64,000 nt of DNA from Callipepla californica brunnescens (taxonomy: Eukaryota > Chordata > Aves > Galliformes > Odontophoridae): NCBI GenBank assembly GCA_023055505.1, contig JALIRH010000013.1, forward strand, positions 4,464,001-4,528,000, read 5' to 3'. This document shows positions 47,441-58,141 of this stretch, piece by piece. Within the stretch, counting starts at the first letter, position 1, and each line of letters starts with the position of its first letter. Under the pieces are notes generated by a model. The model worked only from the letters and a program-made list of their open reading frames with translations. It was not told the origin of the DNA and ran no database searches. The position numbers were made by a program, and so were the translations under genes.

Positions 47441-50400
47441 AGATTTTTCCTGGCTGCGTATGCTTGAACACTGAGCAAGTAGAACTGCATCAGTTTTTCA
47501 GATGTAGATCATCAATGGGAACTACAGTCCCAAATAATTCAAACTCTTGAAAAAATTCTGCCCCTTAAGACTCATCCCTGCTCTAACATTGCTGAGAGCA
47601 GGATCCAGATCCCCTTTAAGGGCAGTGGTGTCACACTCAGATTTTTTAAGTACTTCCTGCAAATGCATCTGGTATTATCTGTATTGAGATTCTATGAATG
47701 GATGATTCCTGCTGCCCCTCTATAGGAATCATGCAATAAGATATAAAATGGAATCAAAGGTGCCAGGTGCTTTACTTTAACTTTGAATTGTAATGTCCTT
47801 GTATAACAAATTCTACAACAGAATACTTGACGCTATTTACACTCAGAGTTATAGTTACTATTTCTACAAACCAGTGCCTAGCTTCCATTTAGCACCTGCT
47901 AGGTGCGGTTATGTGTGTCTCTGTGCGTGCCTGTGTTTTGTTTCGTAATGTTTCACTGTTTAAATAAATACAGAAGAAAACATAAGATTCACCTGATGCT
48001 TCCTTTTGGAGGCTTATCTTTTGAAATTAGCTACACTACTGCTTTTACATTAATAGCAAGTCCATTAGTAACAGACTACAGCAATTAGGAGACAGTCTCA
48101 GTCTTTATCAAGCACTGATGCTAGCAGAGAATGCACAGTGTTCAAATTGCTTTCTCTAGTGTGCAGGGTGTCACAGTTTTGACAAGCCTAAAATATGCAT
48201 GGATTCCTGACAGCAATGAAAACTCCAAATACTGGTGTTTTCCAGTTGAGGAAAGATGTTTACAGACAACAAATTTAACGCTAATAAAGCAGTCAAACCT
48301 CTGAAGGCATTTTTCTTATCCTTGAGCTCCTGCTTTGCTACACTATTATTCTCAGGCATTCTCTCCCTTTGAACACCTTCCTTCGTTTGTGTTGAAATCT
48401 TCTAGCTTCTATTTTAGCCCATAATAGATTTGTGGACTTCATTTAAGGCCTACATTGTCTTCCTTCTTTGTGGCACAATATTAGGATTTTCTATTGGCTT
48501 TCCAGCCCAGATGGGAAACCAACCCTGAATCCCTTGGAACAGACTCTTAAGTTCAGGACACCTATTTCTGAACAAACATAATGTATAGTTTTTGAGCAAT
48601 AATCCCTTTTCTATAAACAAATCAAAAGCTGAATGAAAGCCTGCTTTGTGTCCTAATGAGACACAAAAAGGGTTGCTCTTTTTTTCTGGGTCTGTGTTCT
48701 CCTTCCTTCAAAGTGCTTATGTTCTTCTACCTTAGAAATATTTTCAATCTCATCACTATCAATAAAAAACTGTTACAAACAATAACAATATAATTCAAAT
48801 TTTGCTTAGGTTGCTTTTTAAAAAAAATTCCAACTATTAAATAGATTTTCTTATTTACTTATCCCACTCGATGTTATTGGCTGTTCTGACAATCTAAACA
48901 CATAGCTGTGTTGGTTCCTACACAAAAGGTCTCAGCATTACCATGTAATTACTTAGTTAAGCTTCTAATTCATTTGTTGTTAGTTTTGTTCCTTTGAATA
49001 GTTCCTCATTAACTTATTGCAGGGAGCTGTTTGCACAGCAAAACAGAAAAAAACCAAGCTCTTTATTGCATTCTTTTCATACCCCTTTTTATCTAGCCAA
49101 TTAGCATATTAATTAATTAGATTATTAGCACTCATGATTCTACAATTGACTATGGGTACTACATTCTACTGATTTAGCATAATGCGAGCTGTACTTACAT
49201 CATAATAACATCTTCACTTAACTTTGCTCAGCTATGACAGGTATTTCAAAATTAAAACACCTAGCATTGTAACATATCTTATTAAGGGTAAGTTTCCAAG
49301 TGAATGCTTTTTGCATTTTGTCTGAACTTTCCATTTCTAACAAACAAACACACAAGGCTCATTAACTAGCTGAGAAACGAATCTGCACAGGTTAAAAGCT
49401 TTGTCCTTTTCCAATTTTGCCAGACTCTAGTTTTTTTTTTTCTATCAGATCTCTTATTTTTCTTTTAGGATCCTACTGATTCTCCTGACAACTTCTACAA
49501 TTTCAGTAGATAGAAGAAAGCAAAAATTCAAAGCAGTGGTTCTGATTGAGAATAAACACTTGCAAAGCAAAGCAAACAAAAATAACTTCTGCAATGATTC
49601 AGGCTGCTGCTGAATGGACATTTTGGGCATTGCCAAAACCTTACCAAGAGCACCTCCCACCACCATAGTTGGTTTGTTCCCTCCCACTTCAGTTATTAAT
49701 ATTATACCTTCCATGGGTGGAATTACACCAAGGCACCTACCCAAACTCAAACTTTTACCCTTCTAAAAGACATCATCACCATGGAACAAAAGCAAAGATG
49801 TGGTTTTCACAAAATGCAAGAGCCATATATCCCCTGACTCTACCAGGGCTGAAAATGGAGAAAGTATGTCAGCTGCTATTCTGTGCTTCATGTGGTTACG
49901 TGCCCATCAACATCCATACGTTGTTACTCAGCATCTGAAGGGAATGGACACAAAAACTACAGCCCCTTTCCTGCAATTAAGTCCTCTATAAATTTTCTCC
50001 ATCCAGGTTGCTTGAGAGCAACTCCAAGATGGCCTGATTGATAAATAAACAAACAAACAACTAAATAAAGCCCCCAAACAGCAGCTGCATAACCTTTCTG
50101 GTCTGTTAATCTTGCCAAGCTGGCTTCATCCCGCAGTGGTTTTTTGGAAATTAATCTGTCATAAGTGGCCACATAGTTGCTGCATCACGGTAGCCTTAGT
50201 GATCCGAAGACAGTACAGCTATTAGACAGCATGAACTAAGGGTCTGTAATCCTGGTCAGCCTCTCCAGGAGCTGTGCAAACAGAAGGGAAGAACAACTAC
50301 ATCCCTCACCCCAGACTGTGCCTGCCCAGCTGGGCTCAGCTGTGGATGGACACTCCAGCTGGGGCTATTTTTGAATATAAAGCAGCTCGGTAATAAACTC

Positions 50401-53329
50401 ATAATTGAAAAAAAACTTCTCATTCACAGTGAAATAATAAAAAAAAAAATGTTGCTTTGTGTTAGTACATCACAGATTGGTGTACAATGATCAAAGCAAT
50501 TCTGACAGCCAATAAGTATCCAATGACAATTTCAAAATAAGTGCTCCAATTCACTGAGTAAAATTCATCACTGGAGCAATAAGGTTATGCCTTTGGTAGC
50601 TGAGCATTTTGCAATACGAAGAATTCATTTATATGTAACATTCTGGCAATGCCCTCATAAAACTATGGTTGCCGGGATCTATCTTTTCACATGAAATCAA
50701 AGCAGCACAAACATTTATAGCACGGCCTGAGAGGCTGAATACAAAATGCCTATCCGAATAGTTATAAACTGACTTCAACAAGGATGTAACAAGACTGAGG
50801 ACTGCACGGCTGACTGCACTGTAGGGACAGAGCTCCTGCACTGCTATTGTCCCTGATAGTTTCCAAAACATAAAAAGACCTTTTCGTGTATGGTGTGATA
50901 AACGTCAACCTTGTCTGCTCTCTTTTCCATCCTGTAACTCCTCAGTCCTCTGGACTCGGGCAGAAATCCAAAGCAATTTAAAAAATGAAAAGATAAATTA
51001 CAGGCTACCTGTTTATCATATTTCTATCTTTGCAAAAGCCTATTGATATTAACAGGTGTTTATGAAGTCACATACACAACGAGACAGTATTTCAAGCTGG
51101 CTGTGGCCTTGTGGGAATGTACATAATGTATATTATATTTTTTGAGCAACCCGGCAGACCTGGGCATTTTATATTCAGCTTCATATAGACATTGATGTAT
51201 TGGGTGATTTATACTGTGTATGCTTTGCATTTGTTTGAAATATCTGACAAGTAGATATTTTTGAATTAGTGATCTAAAGATTTTTTTGATGATATAATTA
51301 TGAGCTTGAGGCTGAATTTTTAGAAGTGAATTTGGTGGTAGATTTGCAATTCAAAGGAGTTACTTAAATTAACAAAAATGCCCTAAAAGAACAGCTGTCT
51401 ACCTGACTGATCCAAGAAAATGAACGCTGAAAATAAACAGCTGCCCTGTAGAAGACTATGTGATAAAAACTAATCACCCTTTGCATAATGTATTTATTTT
51501 CCCCTGTGCTTATTACAGACTCGGTGAACCTTCAAAGCTATAAATATTTAAAGGTAACAGACATCCCATGCATGTGGGTTCAAGTGACAGCAGCCTGACT
51601 ACAGCAAATCCAGATCTCTTAAAGAAATCACTGGTTCTGAACGTTATATAACACTCCAAAGCACTTTGGTTATACCAATTAATTCTCATTAAGAGGACCT
51701 TTCTGCTTAAATCTGAATGTTCTCCAAACAAGAAGAAGCTCAAAGGCTACAGCTTTCTAGTCTCATCACAAGAACGCACTAGACACTGCAGATGATATCA
51801 GAGGAGTACATATTTAAAGTCACTAGGATAAATATCCCCAGGTGCTGTACTTCTTCACTAATCCACCGGGATCAGATCACGAAGGATGACCAAGAAATGA
51901 CACTATCCAGTAGTTAAGATGTCTGAGCTGTATTTTTTTTCCACTTTCAAGAAGCTAGATGGATACACTGACACAAGCAAAGGTGCTTTGCAGTATTTTT
52001 GGGGTGCAAGCTAGGGGATTATCTTAGGTGAAGGTCTTTTCATAGTTGTGAGCACTCAGCATTTGAAACCCAGATATAGACAGTTTAAGGAGTTCCAGCT
52101 GGAAGAAACTACTGCACTACAAATGGAAGTGTTTGGACACTAATCACATTCCCCCTCACTTTGTCCATGCTATGAAGGAAGGTGGGATGTTCCACTCTTC
52201 AGACCTTTCTTTCCACTCCAGCAATTCTCAGTGGCTTCCACCATTACAGTACTCCCCATAGCATTTGATGCTCCCTCCCACATTCCCTTATCATCAGATC
52301 TTACTGGGACAACCCAACCAGTGCCGACAAGTTCTCCTACAGCAAAGAGCACAAGAGAGAATATTAAAGCAAAACCAATCCAATCATCTGTCACTTGTCT
52401 TGCCTTATTTATGGGAACAAAACAATGTGGCCTGATTTACCAGAAAACCTGTGTTGTCCTGAAAGCCTGTTTTGGAAAGCTTGATTTGGGCTGCTGCCAA
52501 TGGCACTGAAGGAACCATAAAAACTGTGAGAGCTGTGGATGTGGTCTCTGCACTGAAGCACCATGGATGCACACTTTATAGCTCCATTCATCCCAACAGG
52601 CCATGCTATACACAGGACTTTCTCCTAAAAGCCTCCTGTTTCCAGTCCTCCCACATTCTGCCAACCCTGCTGCCATGCTGCACTGTCTCCAGAACAAGTG
52701 TTTTTTGTTCTCAGCATTGGAACAAGCTCTTCTCTCCTCAGGGGTTCAATCTCAGCAGTAAAGATGAGGGAATCAGGCTGACACCCAGACGTACCTTCTT
52801 AAGTGTAATACACAGACACCCCACAGCCAGCTGAACAATTATTTCATTTGTCAGATTTCACGTATTACTTGTATCCATGCACAGGCTTTATCAGAATAAA
52901 CAGCTGCAGGATTCACTAGGCAGAAACACTGTGAGAAGCAAATATATAATATTTACTGCATTCAGCCTACTACAAAGTTTATGCTAATTTATAAAGGCAA
53001 GGATCTGCCTATTATCCAGTCAGTTTCCTGTCTCTTTCGAATCCAACCATTAAAAATCAGATTCAGTTGTCACTTGCCCAGGTGCACAGCAGGAGGAAGA
53101 TGCGAGGAGCAGCCTTCCTGTCACACTGTCACGAGAGGTGTACATTAAGACTAACTCCTATAAAAACAGAGAGATGTAAGTAGAAATGTTTCAGTCAGGC
53201 AGCAGAGGTGCCAGCCTGGACAGGAGAGCACAAAATTGACTTACAACAGCTTTGCCCTGAGGGTTTTAGCAGAGGTCTGTCTTTTGGAGGCTCATAGTCT
53301 TCTCTCTTTATCCCTACAAAAGGGCACAC
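47441..53329. other. stretch without recognised gene
   Basis: AT-rich, with two candidate conserved-non-coding-looking blocks (48950-49290 and 51180-51400) treated as findings. A GC-richer part at 52140-52850 carries overlapping ORFs of 74-120 codons on both strands, without splice signals or a family I recognise. If the terminal exon at 53467 is right, all of this is intron. Confidence 0.45.
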
Positions 53330-53405
53330 GATGTAGAAGCTCCAGTTCCCACCGAAGTCAACTGGAGTCTTTTCACCAATTTTAATGAGGTTGTGGGTTG
53401 GCCCT
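53330..53405. repeat. possible ancient amniote repeat relic
   Basis: TTCCCACCGAAGTCAACTGG followed by AGTCTTTTCACCAATTTTAATG resembles repeats carrying CTCCCATTGAAGTCAATGGGAGTCTTT, common in turtle, crocodile and bird genomes. It is strongly decayed, and the family name is uncertain. Confidence 0.4.
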
Positions 53406-53426
53406 CAATGAGGCCAACATTTCTTT

Positions 53427-53459
53427 CTTACTTTTCTTTCTTTCTTTTTTTTTTTTTTA
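53427..53459. repeat. pyrimidine-rich TTTC/T tract
   Basis: (TTTC)n runs into a T run, ending just before the AG at 53466. It is both a simple repeat and an excellent polypyrimidine tract. Confidence 0.85.
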
Positions 53460-53466
53460 ATTCCAG

Positions 53467-53534
53467 AATTGCCTTGCACAGGCTGTCTGGAAGGATGTAA
53501 AGAAGATTATCGACAATATTCTGAACTAGCTTAA
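53467..53534 (+). CDS. proposed terminal exon of the unidentified spliced gene
   Basis: Preceded by a ~35-base pyrimidine tract and TTCCAG. In phase 1, which is the exit phase of the exon at 44420, it reads LPCTGCLEGCKEDYRQYSEL-A and then TAA at 53532-53534. The joined end would be ..SGQIEE then LPCTGC.. The CxxC..C pattern is notable, but too short to call a metal site. A phase 0 frame is also open and reads NCLAQAVWKDVKKIIDNILN then stop, so the frame depends on the phase chain. ATTAAA at 53903 and AATAAA at 53968 give plausible 3' ends. The ~9 kb last intron is long but normal for this region. Confidence 0.42.
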
Positions 53535-53967
53535 CCTAAGAAAAAGTATTTGTTCTAAAAGGTCTCCATGCACTCACATGCCATGAATATTCAGCATAAC
53601 CCCCCCTCAGTAGCCATTCTTTGCAACACTATTTTTACTAAAAGCCATTTTCATGTGACATACAGAAAAGATAAGACTTCTTATACTAAATAGGATTCAC
53701 TGGAAATACTTTCTAATGAAATTTTTATTCTGTGTAAGCTATTCTGCCTGCATTTCTTTTGGCTCATCCTACATTTGCTGCTACAGTACATTTGACTGTA
53801 GAGCGAGTCAAAAGAAAAACCAACATGATCATCCATAAGCCTGTATATAGGAATATGCTATTACAGCTGGGAGATGACCCGGGCTTTTCTCAGCGGTGAA
53901 ATATTAAACTTGCATATCCTCACCGTGCTATCAAAATTGTTACATGTCCTTTAAAATTAACAACAAA

Positions 53968-53973
53968 AATAAA
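53968..53973 (+). terminator. possible poly(A) signal AATAAA
   Basis: AATAAA about 430 bases after the proposed stop codon. An ATTAAA is present at 53903-53908. In AT-rich DNA such hexamers are common, so support is weak. Confidence 0.25.
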
Positions 53974-56806
53974 TCTTAAAGGACAGTTAATAAACAAGCA
54001 CAAGAGAAACGAATTTTAAATAGCTCCTGTTAATTGTGTTTATCTCAGTGTGAAGCCATGTCAAAAAGCCTGCAGCAAATGTATTTTGTTAAAAGTACCA
54101 CTTGCGCAGCAGGCGCTGAGCATTAGAAAGCAAGCTTGTCATTAGTGGCCTACAACTGAAAGGCTACTAAGACTCAAGTAAATTATTAACATGCTAACTC
54201 AATGTGAGATGGAGAATTAAATTCATTTTACGTATTACGGGATTTTAACACTACTTTTTCAAGATGTTATTTTGTTTGCAGTGACCCAGCTCCTTGAGAA
54301 AACAGCAGACGGCAGCCCAGTGCCAGCCCCTGAGTTGCACTCTTCACTGCATGAAGTCTCCCCTTCTCTCCCCTCAGCCTTCTGGGGATCTCATATTTAA
54401 TGTGTGTGTTCAAGCAAACAGAATGGAGAATTTTGCTTGTTTTCTGAGATTATTTATATGGCCAATGGAACATAAAAGAGGACTATTTTCTTATTTTTTT
54501 TAATTTAAACTCCTACTGGCATTTGGGAACCCTACTATTTCTACAGATGTGGTTTCAGGCTGCATCTAAGCCAGTTCTGCTGCTGCCTCTGAGTTCCTAA
54601 CCCAGCTCACACCCAACTAAGGGCTAAGTCAGTTGACTTAGGAAACAAAATGTACACTTTCAGGTTTTTTTTTCCATTGAATTAGCCATACTACCAGAAC
54701 AGAGAAAAAAAAAAAACAACAAAACAAGAAGCAAGTGTCTTTCTTAGGCAGAAACATGCCAGTGAATTATTTTCCTTTAACATGGACCCCAAACCTCAAA
54801 TCTACTGATTTACAGACAGGGGATGATATCTGGACGATATCTGAATCTACTAATAATTTCTGGAACAGAACTCAGCATAGGAAATGAGCTACCTATTGTA
54901 TTGTCTAGTTAAAGTTTAGCATGCTTTTGTAACTCATTCACAGCTCTCCACCATGAACAGGCAACGCATGGACAATGCAACATTTTTTACCGTTGGTCTT
55001 TGAAATCTGACAGAGAATAAGAAAGATGAGAAATATGAGAGATCCCTTAGCAACAGAGCTATGATCAGAAATTGTGTTACTTTAAAACTTGAACAGACTC
55101 ACCCCAGCAGGCTATAGACTCTCAACCACCAGCTGCATGGGTCAGCGCACACATTCATCTACCAAGCTCAGAAAAGAACTTCTGGGGGTTAGAAGCTGAT
55201 TTTGCTTTATGTTATTTTTTTTTTTACTGACAGATGTTTATGCTCATTCCACAGACGACTTTTAGTCAAAGAAACCATCCTGGAAAAGACAATGAAAGCC
55301 CAAAACTGCAATTTCATCCAATTTTTATAGCTGAAAATAAGGTACAAAAGGTTATGTACTCCAATATCATCAAGGGTTGCAAAGCAAAAGCTCTATGAAA
55401 AATATTTTATTCAGAAGTATCCACAGCATTTGCTATTAGTTTGAGTCCTTTCTGTAAAGGTGTTTGGTTCTATCTTCAGAGAGGATCGAGAGATGAAAAA
55501 ATAAGAAGAAACTCATGTTTGTGAGAGAAATCTGTGGTGCCAAATGAGAATAGCTAACTTTAAAACTACTTGGGAAACAAAGAGAGAGACACCATTGACA
55601 CAGGCCTACGCTGCTGGCAGAGAACCTGGTGTTCAGGTGCTGTCACAGCCCAACACGATTCTCTCTCGGTGGTCTGTGAGACCAAATGTGATATCAACAA
55701 GCGCCTCTGGAGTCCTCTAACCCTGAATCAAGCTACAGGTAACTCACTGCCCATAGATGTCCTGGAGAGCTCACCAATGTGCCATTTCCCAAACATCAGG
55801 GTTTTACAGACTGGAACTATGCGTAGGATGTTTACACATCAATAGAAGGCTCCCTAAAATGCCAGGCATTCAAGACTTGATGAAATACAGCAGAATACCA
55901 GATGTAAGCAAAAATTATAAACTTGAGTTTTTCTTTAGAAAAGGTACAAAATGCTTGGTAATAATTCTGCACCAAGGCATCCTGGCACTTTGCACAAAGG
56001 TGCATCATGAGCCTGGTAAAAGTTCCCTAGCAGAACTCTTTCTGCTGCCCTCTAAATGAAGCTTAAGGTCTTTCATTTTACTTATAAAATCTTAATGTTC
56101 ACATTCCTGTCTATTTCAAGGATCACATTCTCCATAAAAAATGGTATTACAGAACATATTCAAGCCTGGAAGTCCTTTCTGTTTAAGAGACTATTGTCAA
56201 GATATTATCTGTCATACAACTCCTGATCGTGATGTGCTCCTCTCTACTTCGGTGAAAAAAAAATTGCAAGTTTCAGGCAATATAAGAAAACATTGTTGTC
56301 CTTAGAAAAATAGGGGGTAGGGGTCAGTTACAATCAGCTAAAAGGATGGACTGGAGGTAGAAGAGCCAATTGAAGGAGAAGGATTGAACTGCAAGAAAGA
56401 TTGCAATTTGATGTCTTTGTCCAAAATGGAATGCATTTCTTATCCACCCACAGTCAGCAGATCACTTTGCTTTAGTTGCTTAGGTAGAACTTCCAGATTT
56501 TTAATTATCCAACAAGACTTTTTTTTACATATCAATTCATTACCTTTGGGAAGGTGGGGATATTTTTATGTATAAACAGTTACAGTTAATGAGAGAGAGA
56601 GAAGCAGCAGACTGCACAAAACTAACTGACAGAACTGGGGAGTAAAGAAGACAGAGGCAAGTTTCCTTTGCTTGGTGCTTTCTCAGAGCTTAACTTGTAG
56701 CACTGGATACCATTCGACCGATTCCCCCTTCTCCATTCAGAGACAGCTCTTTGTAGCTGATTAAACTACCCAATTTCAGTTATTCTATCTTCATTTTACT
56801 ATTAAA

Positions 56807-56836
56807 GAAACAAACAAACAAACAAACAAACAAACA
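56807..56836. repeat. (CAAA)n microsatellite
   Basis: About seven CAAA units in perfect tandem. Confidence 0.95.
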
Positions 56837-56884
56837 AGCCCAACACATCAAAATAGGGTAATCATACCTGTCACTCTGCAAAAC

Positions 56885-56905
56885 TCCCTCCCCCCCTCCC
56901 CCCCC
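56885..56905. repeat. C-rich tract
   Basis: CTCCC followed by runs of seven and eight C separated by T. The complementary strand is G-rich, but it lacks four separate G-runs of normal spacing. Confidence 0.85.
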
Positions 56906-58083
56906 AATTTTATACATCATTGCTTCCAACTACATTAAAAACTCTTTAAGTACTTCAGTCTTTCAGCACTCTTAAGCAGCTTTATCAATCACTGAATTTT
57001 ATAGGGAGGATCCCCAATGTTGATGTAAGTGTGAAGGTTGACAGATTAAAGCAAGAATAAATAAACTAGTACATTATTGCAGCAAGGATGCAGCCAATGT
57101 TGTGTGAAATGAGGTGGTCTCTGTTCTGAATTGCCTTGGGAGGCTGGGAAATGTGCAGCCATTCTTTTGAGCACAGTCAAGACCCACTTAACATCAATAT
57201 TTAGAAATACATAAATAAATCCCAATAAGACCAAGACTTTGCTGAAGAGACAGCTTAATCGTCCTTTTATTGTGAGTTTAGGGTCTGTGCTTTTATCTTT
57301 AGAATGATTTGCAGAAATACTTGGGTGAAAACACAACAGTATTTTCATCAATGTTATCTCAAAAAAAGGACGTCATACTAAGCAACTTCTGCGAGCTGTT
57401 TGAAGCTTAAATTTAACAAGTACAAATACCAAGTACCCTACAGCTACAGCAACCTTGTCTGTGCACCCCTCATGGGATAACCTCCTCCCCAGCTCCCACT
57501 GGGGGCACCAGCTGCAGCTCCCAGGGAGCTGACACAGAGCTGCATCCCATGGATGGAACAAGAGCAAGGAGATGAAATTTCACAACGGAGATTCAGCAGA
57601 CAGACAATTTATTCTCACTTCATGGAGTCCCATTTGCTTTCTTATTGTGCTCAATCAATGGTGTGCATTACAATGCTTTATGCCATCCTGCAGTGTCAGA
57701 TGGACTCGCTGTGCTTGTGTGGGGATCAGTTGCAATGGGATAAAGTCTAAGTCTCTCCTTCATTAATGGTTGAGCACAAAGAAGATCACTACAGGTATTA
57801 GTTCCTTAAATACAGGCATTCTTTTGCTCTAATCAGCTTCCTCTTCCCCATTTTATTCGTGATTAATATGGAGGTAGGGACTTTGTGTGTCACATCTGTC
57901 AAACAGTAAGGTTCTGACCTACTTTGCTGCTATAATAAGGACAATATTCCATCTACAGAGCACTGCAATAAAATATCCCCCTTTTACCACAGGCTTTTGG
58001 AGGGAAAAACGGCAGTCTTAAGTGAAAAACAAGCAAATGACTATTTGGGAAGAGAAATGGATGGATATTTTAAAAAAATCTCA

Positions 58084-58121
<38 letters not shown>

Positions 58122-58141
58122 GAGTCAACTTATATATATAT
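58084..58141. repeat. (AC)n-(TA)n compound microsatellite split by TGAGTCA
   Basis: About 13 AC units, then (TA)6, then the short unique segment TGAGTCAACT, then (TA)5. This is a compound repeat, likely length-variable. The unique spacer contains a perfect TGAGTCA (AP-1-type) heptamer. Confidence 0.92.

Larger units (their letters stand above)
53974..58083. other. presumed intergenic stretch
   Basis: No gene recognised. Contains a (CAAA)n and a C-rich tract near 56.8-56.9 kb and A/T runs. ORFs at 55570-56059 overlap each other in different frames and lack coding support. Confidence 0.5.

Noticed and set aside
52472..52834. 120-codon + ORF with overlapping minus ORFs
   Set aside because: Open on both strands in a GC-richer patch. 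No recognised family, no paired splice sites, no homology that I can recall.
56885..56905. G-quadruplex on the minus strand
   Set aside because: Only two long G runs with single-base breaks. Possible structure, but ordinary low complexity is the simpler reading.
58084..58141. CRISPR or satellite array
   Set aside because: Simple microsatellite only. No spaced repeats anywhere in the window.
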